DNA of 64,000 bases from CAVRTJ01 sp964507185 (GCA_964507185.1 CAZDOY010000016.1:3879-67878), one strand, 5' to 3'. Counted from the first letter of the stretch, positions 7,773 to 16,561 are shown. A program made the numbers and translations. The notes: a model not told the origin generated them from the letters alone.

Positions 7773-9121
7773 AGCTCGCCTCGACCTCACGACTCGTTGC
7801 CGCCGCGGCCCTGTGCCTGCTCCTGGGGTGTGCCGCGAGTTCCCCGTCCCGCACGGGGGCAGCCGTCTCCCAGCCACCCCTCGGTGCCGAACCTCCGATC
7901 GTCGGCACCGAGGGCGGCCTCGTCCAGGTGGGACGCGAAACGGCAGCCTATCTTATAGAGCATTATCCCGCTTTTGGTCACGGCCGTATGGCCGTCGGTT
8001 GGAACAACAGCCTGCCCTTCATAAACGAGGTCGGAAGCGCGTTTGCCGCCGGCTGGCCCAGGGCGCTCCCCCTCTCCGAGATCGGAGTCGTCGCGTCGGA
8101 TTCGGAGCATGCCTTCGACCAGTTGGACCCGGCCACATTCTCGGGCCTCGTGTGGCTCAAACCCGACATCCTGCCCGGCCCCGAACTCGCCGCGGTGGCC
8201 GTAACCCTGCGGTCGACGAACGGCACGGCTCCCACGGAGATCGTTCTGGAATGCAGGCCGCCTTTCGCCTACGGAAAACAGCGGCACGAGGAGGAACCGG
8301 CACAAGCGATGAGCCGCTGGCTCGACCTCCCGTCCGCCCCGCTGGCTCTCGGCTGGGAGTCGCCCACCGGGTACCTGTGGGCGGCGACGGCTGACCGCCT
8401 CGAACGGCTCGATTCGGACACGGGCTCCAGCATCCAGAACTGGACGATCCCCCCGCCCGAGGACCGCTTCAGCGCGGGCCCCGCCGTCCTGCGCGAGGTG
8501 AACGACGGCGGCATCGAGAAGATGGGGTGGTTCGACCTCGGATACGCCGAAGGCAAGTATTACGTACAGGGGGCATCCGGCGCATTCCAGGCCGGCGAGG
8601 CCATTCAGGCCTTTCCTCTTTCGATGAAGCTCCAGCGCTTCCTCTCGGCGCCGTTCGATCTGCTGGCGGGCGAATTCGTCCTTACGGACTTCCGCCACGA
8701 GGAACTGGGACGTTTTCGGGACATGACGCGATTCCAGGGACCGAGGGGCAGCCTGTTCGCCTTCCTGAGGAGGGACGGTTCCATCGGCATCGTCCAGGGT
8801 ACGGACCTCTCGGTGGTGAACGGCCCCAATCTCCGTTCCGCCTCCGCCGTCAGCTCCTACGGCAACTACCTCCTGGTCGCATCCGCCGACGCGCCCTATC
8901 ACGTGAAGGCATTCGTCATGACGCCGGGATTCGTGTGGGAATCCAAGTGGGAATCCGAGGACCTTCCGGGCCCGGCCACGGCCATCTGCGCCGGTGACCC
9001 AGCCGGAAACCCCACCCTCTTCATCGCCGAAAAAGGCGAGGGAAACGGCGGGGTCATTCTCCGGACCGTCCTGCCGTTCCAGCCGCTGCCTTCGGGTTCG
9101 CGAAGCACACAGACACCTTGA
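7769..9121 (+). CDS. Predicted lipoprotein, possibly with a beta-propeller-like repeat domain
   Basis: The product has 450 residues with a lipoprotein signal sequence (Leu/Ala-rich helix ending LCLLLGC, acylation Cys near residue 23), so it should be membrane-anchored and face the periplasm. The mature part repeats short Trp/Gly/Asp-containing strands such as GYLWAATADRLERLDSDTG, YGNYLLVASADAP and NPTLFIAEKGEG, which look like propeller blades or VCBS/FG-GAP-type strands. I do not recognise a specific family. The ATG at 7769 overlaps the selA stop (ATGA), and a good AAGGAGG lies about ten bases upstream, so it is co-transcribed with HAD-selA. The link to selenium metabolism is unknown. Confidence 0.75.
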   Translation: MKLASTSRLVAAAALCLLLGCAASSPSRTGAAVSQPPLGAEPPIVGTEGGLVQVGRETAAYLIEHYPAFGHGRMAVGWNNSLPFINEVGSAFAAGWPRALPLSEIGVVASDSEHAFDQLDPATFSGLVWLKPDILPGPELAAVAVTLRSTNGTAPTEIVLECRPPFAYGKQRHEEEPAQAMSRWLDLPSAPLALGWESPTGYLWAATADRLERLDSDTGSSIQNWTIPPPEDRFSAGPAVLREVNDGGIEKMGWFDLGYAEGKYYVQGASGAFQAGEAIQAFPLSMKLQRFLSAPFDLLAGEFVLTDFRHEELGRFRDMTRFQGPRGSLFAFLRRDGSIGIVQGTDLSVVNGPNLRSASAVSSYGNYLLVASADAPYHVKAFVMTPGFVWESKWESEDLPGPATAICAGDPAGNPTLFIAEKGEGNGGVILRTVLPFQPLPSGSRSTQTP

Positions 9122-9307
9122 GATAAAGGTGCCAACGGCCCAACCGCAGACAGGGGCCCGGCCGAAACGGGAAGACCCGCCCGGGCAGGGGCATTTGCCC
9201 CTTGCCTCCCGACGGCCCCGGCGCCGGATTTTCCCTATTTCACTCCGAGGCGCTATATTGAGAACCTTGTTCGGGGACCTCTACCCCATTGAAATGAGGT
9301 GAATGCC

Positions 9308-10096
9308 TTGAGTTCGCAACGCGACGAAAAACTGGGGCAAATTACCCAGCAGTCGGAGAAAACCGCCGACTTCTCTGATCTTTTCGGACGAAGGGTGACT
9401 ATCCTGGCGGGACATTTCGGCAGTGGAAAGACCGAAATCACCATCAACGCCGCCCTGTCCATGGCCCGTTCTCAGATCCGCGTTTCCGTGGTGGATCTGG
9501 ACGTGGTGAAGCCCTATTTCCGTTCCCGTTCCGCGAAGAACTTCCTGGAGCAGGCGGGTGTGGAACTCGTGGCACCGAGGGGCGAGTACTATTCCTCAGA
9601 CCTGCCCATCATCCTGCCGGAGATCCGGAGCCTCCTCAGGGATCCCAGCCGGAAACTCCTCATGGACGCCGGCGGCGACGACACGGGCGTAAGAGCCGTG
9701 GCCTCTCTGACGGACATCATCCCCCGGGAGGAGACGGACTTCTTCCTCGTCCTCAATTTCAGGCGCCCGTTCACGCCGGACGTGGAGTCGGCGCTGACCA
9801 TGATCACTGAGATCGAAGCCACCTCGCGCCTGAAGGTGACGGGCATCCTGTCCAACACCCACCTCATGGACGAGACCACGCCCGAAATCGTGCGGGACGG
9901 CTACGCCAGGGCCATGGAAACCGCGCGCCGCGCCGGGACGAGACTCGTGGCCGTCACGATCGGCGAGGCCGTGAGGCCGAACCTCGACCAGCGGGACTTC
10001 GAGTGCCCGCTGATGGTCATGAGACGCATCGTCAAACCCCCATTCGAAGCATCACGCAGGGAACAAACCGTCGGCCCCCTCTTCGTGGTCGGCTGA
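9308..10096 (+). CDS. P-loop ATPase of the MinD/ParA/CobB-type superfamily
   Basis: This encodes 262 residues. A Walker A of the form AGHFGSGKTEI lies near residues 30-40, followed by VVDLDVVKPYFRSR (switch-like Asp), LLMDAGGDDTG (Walker B region) and FFLVLNFRRPF. This is a soluble SIMIBI-class nucleotide-binding protein. I prefer TTG at 9308, because AGGTGA (9297-9302) sits five bases upstream; the in-frame GTG at 9299 overlaps that site. It opens the kor operon (14 nt before korD). It may load, mature or regulate the iron-sulfur enzymes behind it; that is inference from position. A -10-like TATATT occurs at 9254-9259 without a convincing -35. Confidence 0.8.
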   Translation: MSSQRDEKLGQITQQSEKTADFSDLFGRRVTILAGHFGSGKTEITINAALSMARSQIRVSVVDLDVVKPYFRSRSAKNFLEQAGVELVAPRGEYYSSDLPIILPEIRSLLRDPSRKLLMDAGGDDTGVRAVASLTDIIPREETDFFLVLNFRRPFTPDVESALTMITEIEATSRLKVTGILSNTHLMDETTPEIVRDGYARAMETARRAGTRLVAVTIGEAVRPNLDQRDFECPLMVMRRIVKPPFEASRREQTVGPLFVVG

Positions 10097-10110
10097 GAAA
10101 GGAGCCCACC

Positions 10111-10344
10111 GTGCCGCAGATCAAGATCGACAGGGAACGCTGCAAGGGGTGCGAGCTGTGCGTGCACGCCTGTCCGCAGAAAATCCTCGGCATGTCCAAG
10201 GACATCAACTCCAAGGGCTATTTTTTTGCGCAGGTCGAAGAGCAGAAGCGGTGCATCGGATGCCGCCTGTGCTGCATAACGTGCCCCGACGTGGCCATCG
10301 ATATGCAGGTGTACGGCACGATGTACCACTACTTCGCGTACTAG
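10111..10344 (+). CDS. korD: 2-oxoacid:ferredoxin oxidoreductase, delta (2x[4Fe-4S] ferredoxin) subunit
   Basis: The ferredoxin-like subunit has 77 residues with two complete [4Fe-4S] motifs: CKGCELCVHACP near residues 12-23 and CIGCRLCCITCP near residues 47-58. In KorDABC/VorDABC enzymes this subunit receives electrons from the TPP/cluster core and passes them to soluble ferredoxin. The start is GTG at 10111, with AAAGGAG six bases upstream. An upstream reading would add 36 residues overlapping the ATPase gene and is not supported. It is followed after about 110 nt by the alpha-subunit gene. Confidence 0.92.
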   Translation: MPQIKIDRERCKGCELCVHACPQKILGMSKDINSKGYFFAQVEEQKRCIGCRLCCITCPDVAIDMQVYGTMYHYFAY

Positions 10345-10452
10345 AAAGAGAGAGCCGGGAGCCGCGAGCGGAATACCCAGTCGATCCGATCGGACCACCC
10401 CTTGTTCCGATCCCCCGCTTCCAAGCCCCCCCAGAGGAAAGGGTTCCATCCC

Positions 10453-11541
10453 ATGGGAAAGAAATTGATGAAAGGCAGCGAAGCCATCGGCGAGGCCGCC
10501 GTGCATGCAGGCTGCAAGCTCTTTTTTGGCTATCCCATTACGCCTCAAAACGAAATCCCCGAATACATGTCACGCCGTCTGCCCCAGGTGGGCGGGACCT
10601 TCGTGCAGGCCGAGAGCGAAGTCGCGGCGTCCAACATGATTTACGGCGCCGCCGGCAGCGGCGAACGCGTTTTCACCTCGTCCTCCTCGCCGGGCATCTC
10701 GCTGATGCAGGAGGGCATCTCTTATATCGCGGGAAGCGAACTGCCCGTCGTACTCGTCAACATTATGCGGGCCGGCCCGGGACTCGGCGGCATCCTGCCC
10801 AGCCAATCTGACTACTTCCAGTCGACCAAGGGCGGCGGACACGGTGATTACCGCCTCCTGGTGCTCGCCCCGTGGTCCGTTCAGGAGGCCGCCGACCTCG
10901 TGCAGGACGCCTTCGATCTCGCGGACTACTACAGGAACCCTGTCCTGGTCCTCGGCGACGGCCTCATCGGTCAGATGATGGAACCCGTAGAATTCAAGGA
11001 AGACCGCCGGCCCTGCAAAGAGCTTCCCCCCAAGGACTGGGCGGCAACGGGCTGCAAGGGCGACCGCCCCACCAACATCATCAACTCCCTGTTCCTGGAT
11101 CCACAGGCGTTGGAACACCACAACGAAAAACTCCACGCGAAATACGAGACCATGTGCCGCGAGGAGGTCCGGTGCGCCGAGTACGGCACCGACGAGGACT
11201 ACGACCTCCTGATCGTGGCCTACGGAACCGTCGCCAGGGTCTGTTCTGGCTCCATAGAGGACCTGAAGGACCAGGGCGTCAAGGCGGCCATGATCCGGCC
11301 GATCTCGCTTTTTCCCTTCCCGTACGAGGCGGTTCGCAAGGCTTCGGAAAAGGCAAAGGCCGTTCTCGTGGTCGAGTTGTCGACCGGCCAGATGGTGGAG
11401 GACGTCCGGCTCGCCCTCGAAGGGACGAAGCCCATCTACTTCTACGGCCGCACCGGCGGCATGCTGGCCACGCCCGAGGAGATAGCCGGCGTCGGCCGGG
11501 ACGTGCTCGAGGGAAAACGCCAGGAGGTGCGAAATGCCTGA
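10453..11541 (+). CDS. korA: 2-oxoacid:ferredoxin oxidoreductase, alpha subunit (KorA/VorB type)
   Basis: The 362-residue subunit carries the pyrimidine-binding and transketolase C-terminal-like regions. Diagnostic segments are GSEAIGEAAVHAGCKLFFGYPITPQNEI at the N-terminus, FVQAESEVAASNMIYGAA, SSSSPGISLMQEGISYIAGSELP and GPGLGGILPSQSDY. This type is annotated both as 2-oxoglutarate (KorA) and branched-chain 2-oxoacid (VorB) oxidoreductase, and sequence reading alone does not separate them. The presence of icd in the window mildly favours 2-oxoglutarate. The start is ATG 10453. Its 3' end overlaps korB by 8 nt. Confidence 0.9.
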   Translation: MGKKLMKGSEAIGEAAVHAGCKLFFGYPITPQNEIPEYMSRRLPQVGGTFVQAESEVAASNMIYGAAGSGERVFTSSSSPGISLMQEGISYIAGSELPVVLVNIMRAGPGLGGILPSQSDYFQSTKGGGHGDYRLLVLAPWSVQEAADLVQDAFDLADYYRNPVLVLGDGLIGQMMEPVEFKEDRRPCKELPPKDWAATGCKGDRPTNIINSLFLDPQALEHHNEKLHAKYETMCREEVRCAEYGTDEDYDLLIVAYGTVARVCSGSIEDLKDQGVKAAMIRPISLFPFPYEAVRKASEKAKAVLVVELSTGQMVEDVRLALEGTKPIYFYGRTGGMLATPEEIAGVGRDVLEGKRQEVRNA

Positions 11542-12307
11542 GACCGTATTCTGCCGTCCGGAGGCCCTCGCGGCCGTCAACACGCACTACTGCCCCGGCT
11601 GCACCCACGGCGTCATCCACCGGCTCGTGGCCGAGGTGGTTGACGAGCTCGGCGTGAGGGAGCGCACCGTCGGCATCGCGCCAGTGGGTTGCTCGGTGCT
11701 GGCCTACAACTACTTCACGACCGACTTTCACGAGGCCTCCCACGGCCGCGCACCCGCTGTCGCGACGGGCGTCAAGCGCGCCCGACCGGACCTCGTGGTC
11801 TTCGCCTACCAGGGCGACGGCGACCTCGCCTCCATCGGCATGGCCGAGATCGTGCACTGCGCGAACCGCGGCGAGAAGGTGACCGTCGTCTTCGTGAACA
11901 ACGCCATCTATGGCATGACGGGAGGCCAAATGGCCCCGACCACCATGCCGGGGCAGGTCGCCACGACGTGCCCGCTGGGGCGCGACGTTGACCAGGCGGG
12001 GTACCCCATCCGCGTGGCCGAGCTTCTTTCCACGCTCCGCACGCCGGCCTATATCGCCCGTGCCTCGGTCCACACACCGCTCTACACCGCCGGCGCAAAG
12101 GCCATGATCCGCACGGCCTTCCGCCACCAGGTCGAGGGAACCTGCTTCTCTCTGGTGGAAGTGCTGTCGACGTGCCCCACCAACTGGGGCATCCCGCCCG
12201 CGGAAGCCACCAAGTGGCTCGAAGAAAACATGCTGCCCTACTATCCCCTGGGCATCTTCAAGACACCCGACGGCAAGGACCGCGCTCCGAGCCCGATCGT
12301 CCCATAG
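11534..12307 (+). CDS. korB: 2-oxoacid:ferredoxin oxidoreductase, beta (TPP-binding) subunit
   Basis: This encodes 257 residues. The TPP/Mg-binding motif is GDGDLASIGMAEIVHCANRG starting at Gly94 and ending with VVFVNNAIYGMTGGQ. An N-terminal HYCPGCTHG supplies cysteines for the catalytic core cluster. It forms the active site with KorA: decarboxylation of the 2-oxoacid, CoA-thioester formation and electron release to KorD. The start ATG 11534 overlaps the korA end, indicating tight stoichiometric coupling. Confidence 0.92.
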   Translation: MPETVFCRPEALAAVNTHYCPGCTHGVIHRLVAEVVDELGVRERTVGIAPVGCSVLAYNYFTTDFHEASHGRAPAVATGVKRARPDLVVFAYQGDGDLASIGMAEIVHCANRGEKVTVVFVNNAIYGMTGGQMAPTTMPGQVATTCPLGRDVDQAGYPIRVAELLSTLRTPAYIARASVHTPLYTAGAKAMIRTAFRHQVEGTCFSLVEVLSTCPTNWGIPPAEATKWLEENMLPYYPLGIFKTPDGKDRAPSPIVP

Positions 12308-12323
12308 AGGAGGGGGATGGACC

Positions 12324-12878
12324 ATGCAGAATGACGTGATTTTAGCTGGATTCGGAGGACAGGGCGTCCTACTCATAGGAAAAATGCTCGCCTACGCGGG
12401 CATGCACCAGGGAAAAGAGGTTTCCTGGCTACCGTCCTACGGCCCCGAAATGAGGGGCGGAACGGCCAACTGCACCGTGGTCATCTCGGACAAGCCAGTG
12501 AGGTCCCCGGTCATCCAGTCCCCCAGGGCCGTCGTAGCCATGAACCTGCCCTCCCTGGACAAGTTTGAACCCATGCTCAAACCCGGCGGACTCCTGCTGA
12601 TCAACTCCTCGCTCATCAACAGGGGGCCCGGTCGGGAGGACGTGACGGCCATCCAGGTCCCCGCCAACGAGATTGCCAACGAACTGAAGAATCCCCGGGG
12701 AGCAAACATGGTCATTCTCGGCGCCTACCTGGGCGCCACGGATGCCGTGGACATGGCCGAAGTCGAAGCCCTGGTCAAGGAGACCTTCGCCAGCAAGCCC
12801 CAGGTTGTTGACGCCAATATCCAGGCCTTGCGCAAGGGGTACGAACTGGGCAAGGGCAGCGCCAAGGGCGCACAGTAA
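12324..12878 (+). CDS. korC: 2-oxoacid:ferredoxin oxidoreductase, gamma subunit
   Basis: The gamma subunit has 184 residues. It opens with the family signature DVILAGFGGQGVLLIGKMLAYAG and contains WLPSYGPEMRGGTANCTVVIS, typical of the POR/KOR gamma domain that helps bind CoA. GAGGAGGGGG precedes the ATG. It completes a D-A-B-C four-subunit enzyme and is followed ten bases later by the nuoE-like gene, so all are probably one transcript. Confidence 0.92.
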   Translation: MQNDVILAGFGGQGVLLIGKMLAYAGMHQGKEVSWLPSYGPEMRGGTANCTVVISDKPVRSPVIQSPRAVVAMNLPSLDKFEPMLKPGGLLLINSSLINRGPGREDVTAIQVPANEIANELKNPRGANMVILGAYLGATDAVDMAEVEALVKETFASKPQVVDANIQALRKGYELGKGSAKGAQ

Positions 12879-12887
12879 GGAGCCGCC

Positions 12888-13376
12888 ATGACGAGCAATC
12901 AACCGTGTGTGGATACGGCACCGGTGGAGGAAATTCTGGGGCGCTACCCCAGGGAGGAAGCCTCCCTGATCCAAGTCCTGCAGGACGTCCACCGCGCCTA
13001 TAATTACCTGCCGTGCGACGTTCTGAACAAAGTCGCCGATGCACTCGAAGTGCCCCTGGCCAAGGTCTTTTCGGTTTCGACCTTCTACAAGGCCTTCTCG
13101 CTGACGCCCCAGGGCAAGACCATCGTCAAGGTCTGCACGGGCACGGCCTGCCATATTCGCGGGGCGGGACAGCTGATCGAGGAAATCGGACGCCAGCTGT
13201 CCATCGGTCCGGGCGAAACGACGGAAGACCTCGGCTTCACCCTCAAGACCGTGAACTGCGTCGGCGCCTGCGCCATGGCTCCGGTCCTCATCGTGGACGA
13301 GAAGTACCACGGCAACGCGGCCTCGTCCGACGTGCCGAAATACCTCGGCAAGGGGGGTGCGCGCCATGGCCATTGA
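12888..13376 (+). CDS. NuoE/HydC-like thioredoxin-fold [2Fe-2S] subunit
   Basis: The 162-residue product contains the NuoE family core: REEASLIQVLQDVHRAYNYLP, ALEVPLAKVFSVSTFYKAFSL and the cluster ligands CTGTACHIRG (C-x4-C) and CVGACAMAP (C-x3-C). In NADH dehydrogenases, NAD-dependent hydrogenases and related flavin-based bifurcating complexes this subunit pairs with NuoF. An AAGGAG lies six bases before the ATG. The gene overlaps the nuoF-like gene by 11 nt. Because no membrane Nuo subunits are near, this belongs to a soluble complex (HydABC/Bfu-like) rather than complex I. Confidence 0.9.
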   Translation: MTSNQPCVDTAPVEEILGRYPREEASLIQVLQDVHRAYNYLPCDVLNKVADALEVPLAKVFSVSTFYKAFSLTPQGKTIVKVCTGTACHIRGAGQLIEEIGRQLSIGPGETTEDLGFTLKTVNCVGACAMAPVLIVDEKYHGNAASSDVPKYLGKGGARHGH

Positions 13377-15252
13377 GACCCGGAAGCAGTTCGAGAAAGC
13401 CGTCAAGGCGGCCGTGGACAAGCAGAAGAAGCACAAGGCCGAAATCCTGGTCTGCTGCGGTACGGGCTGCCTGGCGAACGGTTCCGCGAAAGTGGCCGAA
13501 GCCTTCGCGGAGCAGATCGAAAAGCAGGGCATGGACGCCTCGGTTGGCCTGTTTTCCAAGAAGACCGGCTGCCACGGTTTCTGCCAGCAGGGACCACTCG
13601 TTTCGATTCAGCCCAGGGGCGTACTCTACAACAAAGTGAAACCCGAGCATGTGCCCGAGATCCTGGAAAAGACCGTGGCCAACGGTGAGGTGATTCAGAA
13701 GCTCCTCTACAAGAACCCCGCCGACCGGAAGCGGGTGGAGCAGTACAACGAGATTCCCTTCTACAAGAACCAGACCCGCGTGGCCATGCGCAACATCGGC
13801 CAGGTAGACCCCACGGACATCGAGGACGCCCTCGCACGGGGCGCCTACGCAGGGTTGGCCAAGGCCCTGTTCGAGATGAAACCCGACCAGGTGGTGGACG
13901 AAGTGGCGGCGTCGGGCCTCCGGGGCCGCGGCGGTGCGGGCTTTGCCACCGCCAGGAAGTGGAAGGCCGCGCGGAAGGCCGAGGGTGACCGCAAGTTCGT
14001 CCTGTGCAACGGCGACGAGGGCGACCCCGGCGCGTTCAAGGACCGCTCCATCATGGAGGGCGACCCCCATTCGGTCCTGGAGGGAATGGTCATCGGGGCC
14101 TATGCGGTCGGCGCGCACGAGGGCTTCATCTACGTGCGCGACGAGTACCCGCTGGCCGTCGTCAACCTCACGATCGCCATCGATCAGGCGCGGAAGTCCG
14201 GGTTCCTCGGCAAGAACATCCTGGGCACGGGCTTTGACTTCGACGTCCGGATCTCGCGCGGCGGCGGCGCCTTCGTGTGCGGGGAGTCGTCGGCGCTCAT
14301 GCGGTCGCTCGAAGGCAAGACGGGCGAACCCCGCCAGAAGTATATCCACGCCACGGACAGGGGGCTCTTCGATTGCCCGACAGTCCTCAACAACGTGGAG
14401 ACCTGGGCAGACGTCGGCACCATCCTGGATCGGGGCAGCAAATGGTTCGCCTCGATGGGCACGGACAAATCCAAGGGCACGAAGGCCTTCTCGCTCGTGG
14501 GCAAGGTCAAGAACACGGGGCTCATCGAGCTGCCCATGGGCACGACGCTGCGGCACATCATCTACGACATCGGCGGGGGCATCCTCAAGGACAGGCCCTT
14601 CAAGGCGGTCCAGACGGGCGGTCCGTCCGGCGGCTGCGTGCCCGAATCCCTTCTCGACCTGCCCGTGGACTACGAGAAGCTCACGGAGGCCGGCTCCATG
14701 ATGGGCTCCGGCGGCATGATCGTCATGGACGACCGGACGTGCATGGTGGACGTGGCACGGTACTTCCTGTCCTTCCTCGTGGAGGAGTCGTGCGGCAAGT
14801 GCGTGCCCTGCCGCGAGGGCCTCAAGCAGATGCTCGCGATCTTCGACGACCTGGTCGCCGGACGCGGCAAGCCCGGGGACGTGGAGCGCATCGAGCGCCT
14901 GGCCGAGGGCATGCGGCTCGGCAGCCTGTGCGAACTCGGCAAATCCGCCCCCAATCCCGTCACGTCCACGCTCCGCTATTTCCGGGACGAGTACGTGGCC
15001 CATATCGAACACAAGGCCTGCCCGGCCGGCACGTGCCGAGACCTGACGGCCTTCGAAATTCTGGAAGAGGCCTGCAACGGCTGCCATGCCTGCGCAAAGG
15101 CCTGCCCCGTGGACGCCATCGCCGGCGAGAAGAAGAAGCTCCACGTGATCGACCACGAGACCTGCATCTCGTGCGGGGCGTGCTTCGACGTCTGTCCCAC
15201 CGACGCCGTCCGCTTCTTCCCCAAGGTGGAAATCACACAGGAGGTGGTCTGA
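13366..15252 (+). CDS. NuoF/HydB-like NAD(P)H- and FMN-binding subunit with extra iron-sulfur domains
   Basis: This encodes 628 residues in several domains. An N-terminal thioredoxin-like [2Fe-2S] domain has CCGTGC at 30-35 and GCHGFC at 68-73. A NuoF core has GLRGRGGAGFATARKW, CNGDEGDPGAFKDR and GAYAVGAHEGFIYVR for FMN and NADH, then GPSGGCVPESLL, and a [4Fe-4S] motif CGKCVPC at 476-482. The C-terminus carries two more [4Fe-4S] motifs starting at Cys570 and Cys600. This layout is that of HydB/HndC-type subunits of bifurcating enzymes, not of plain complex I NuoF. ATG 13366 is preferred; the in-frame GTG 13357 lies inside the Shine-Dalgarno. The stop overlaps the next start (TGATG). Confidence 0.93.
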   Translation: MAIETRKQFEKAVKAAVDKQKKHKAEILVCCGTGCLANGSAKVAEAFAEQIEKQGMDASVGLFSKKTGCHGFCQQGPLVSIQPRGVLYNKVKPEHVPEILEKTVANGEVIQKLLYKNPADRKRVEQYNEIPFYKNQTRVAMRNIGQVDPTDIEDALARGAYAGLAKALFEMKPDQVVDEVAASGLRGRGGAGFATARKWKAARKAEGDRKFVLCNGDEGDPGAFKDRSIMEGDPHSVLEGMVIGAYAVGAHEGFIYVRDEYPLAVVNLTIAIDQARKSGFLGKNILGTGFDFDVRISRGGGAFVCGESSALMRSLEGKTGEPRQKYIHATDRGLFDCPTVLNNVETWADVGTILDRGSKWFASMGTDKSKGTKAFSLVGKVKNTGLIELPMGTTLRHIIYDIGGGILKDRPFKAVQTGGPSGGCVPESLLDLPVDYEKLTEAGSMMGSGGMIVMDDRTCMVDVARYFLSFLVEESCGKCVPCREGLKQMLAIFDDLVAGRGKPGDVERIERLAEGMRLGSLCELGKSAPNPVTSTLRYFRDEYVAHIEHKACPAGTCRDLTAFEILEEACNGCHACAKACPVDAIAGEKKKLHVIDHETCISCGACFDVCPTDAVRFFPKVEITQEVV

Positions 15253-16013
15253 TGCCCGCCCTTACCATCAACGGAAAGACGGTCCATGTCCGGGAGGGTG
15301 CTTACCTCCTGGAGGCCATCCGTAAAGCCGGCTTTTCCATCCCCACTCTGTGCAACCACGAAGCCCTCGAGCCGTGGGGCGGCTGCCGCCTCTGCCTCGT
15401 GGACGTGACGCGCCGGGAGTGGGACGGCTGGAAGAAGATGGTCGTGTCCTGCATGTTCCCCGTGGAGGACGGGCTCGTCGTGGACACCCACTCGGAGCGC
15501 GTCGTGAGCACACGGAAGGTCGTGCTCGACCTCCTGCTGGCCCGCTGCCCGGAGGCACCGGTCATCCAGGAACTGGCGCGTGCCCACGGCATCGAGCAGA
15601 CCTCTTACAAACCGAATCCCGAACCCACGGACTGCATCCTGTGCGGGCTGTGCACGCGCGTGTGCGACCACATCGGCGTTTCGGCCATCTCCTCGGTGGA
15701 CAGGGGCATCGGCCGGGAGATCGCGCCCCCGTTCCACAAAGCGCCTCCGGACTGCATCGGCTGCCTGGCCTGCGCGGAGGTCTGCCCCACGGACTGCATA
15801 CCCTACAAAACGTCCGACAGCGCGCGGACGATCTGGGACAAGAAGTTCGAGATGGTGCGGTGCCCCGCGTGCGGAAGGGCCCACATCACGGAGGAACAGT
15901 CCGCTTACTACGCGGACCGCAACGGCGTGCCCGCCTCCTATTTCGAGACGTGCGACGCGTGCAAGCGGAAGGAGCAGGCCGCCACCTTCGCCGGACTATC
16001 TCTGGCGCGGTGA
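15252..16013 (+). CDS. Short NuoG/HydA-N-terminal-like iron-sulfur protein without catalytic domain
   Basis: The product has 253 residues. The N-terminal half is a [2Fe-2S] ferredoxin fold as in NuoG and FeFe-hydrogenase (IPTLCNHEALEPWGGCRLCLVDV, SCMFPV). It is followed by two [4Fe-4S] motifs, CILCGLCTRVC near 127 and CIGCLACAEVC near 162, and a C-terminal Cys pair (CPACGRAH, CDACKRK) resembling a zinc ribbon. H-cluster motifs and a molybdopterin domain are absent, so it is a truncated electron-transfer arm. Such short A subunits occur in Bfu-like NAD(P)H:ferredoxin complexes. It overlaps the NuoF-like gene and should be part of that complex. Confidence 0.88.
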   Translation: MPALTINGKTVHVREGAYLLEAIRKAGFSIPTLCNHEALEPWGGCRLCLVDVTRREWDGWKKMVVSCMFPVEDGLVVDTHSERVVSTRKVVLDLLLARCPEAPVIQELARAHGIEQTSYKPNPEPTDCILCGLCTRVCDHIGVSAISSVDRGIGREIAPPFHKAPPDCIGCLACAEVCPTDCIPYKTSDSARTIWDKKFEMVRCPACGRAHITEEQSAYYADRNGVPASYFETCDACKRKEQAATFAGLSLAR

Positions 16014-16090
16014 AGGCAGGGTGGACGAGCCCCCGGCGGGTCCCGCGGACCCGGCCGCAGAACGGGGAAGACTGGACTGAGGAGTCCCTC

Positions 16091-16561
16091 ATGGACATGA
16101 TCTACAAAGTAACCGTCGAGCGGTGCATCGCGTGCGGCAAGTGCGAGTTGGCCTGCGCCTTCGCTCACGGTAGCGAAGGTAAACCGAGCAAGAGCCGCAT
16201 CAACATATTCAAAAGAGGGCCGGAACTGGGCACCCCCGTCGTCTGCTTCCAGTGCGGAGACGCAGCCTGCGCGGCGATCTGCCCGACCGAAGCCCTCGTG
16301 CGAAACGAGGAAACAGGAGCCATCGACATGGTCCGGGACCGCTGCATCAACTGCCGCATGTGCGTGGCAGCCTGTCCCTTCGGCAACATGCTGTGGGACG
16401 AGACCTATCACTGCGTGCAGAAATGCGACCTGTGCGGTGGCGACCCGAAGTGCGTGCCGTTCTGTCCTACCGGAGCCCTCGCTTACGTGCCCGCCGACCG
16501 CGCGAACCAGACGCCCGAGCCCCTGGCCTGGGAGGACCTCGCCGCCGCCGGGCTCAAGTAG
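16091..16561 (+). CDS. Four-cluster [4Fe-4S] ferredoxin subunit (HycB/DmsB/FdhB-like)
   Basis: The 156-residue protein carries sixteen-cysteine-type binding motifs: CIACGKCELAC, CFQCGDAACAAIC, CINCRMCVAACP and CDLCGGDPKCVPFCP. This is the pattern of the electron-transfer subunit of formate hydrogenlyase, DMSO reductase and aldehyde oxidoreductase complexes. No Tat signal or membrane helix is visible, so it acts in the cytoplasm. GAGGAG lies six bases before the ATG. It probably extends the electron wire of the preceding NuoE/F/G-like module, or links it to Kor; no molybdenum or tungsten enzyme accompanies it here. Confidence 0.9.
   Translation: MDMIYKVTVERCIACGKCELACAFAHGSEGKPSKSRINIFKRGPELGTPVVCFQCGDAACAAICPTEALVRNEETGAIDMVRDRCINCRMCVAACPFGNMLWDETYHCVQKCDLCGGDPKCVPFCPTGALAYVPADRANQTPEPLAWEDLAAAGLK

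Noticed and set aside
5562..9300. In-frame TGA selenocysteine codon near selA
   Set aside because: Neighbouring genes are complete without TGA readthrough, and no frame resumes a recognisable protein after a TGA.
13288..15156. 622-codon open frame on the minus strand opposite the NuoF-like gene
   Set aside because: It is a shadow of a highly conserved flavoprotein gene; the translated product is His/Gly/Arg/Val-rich without motifs.
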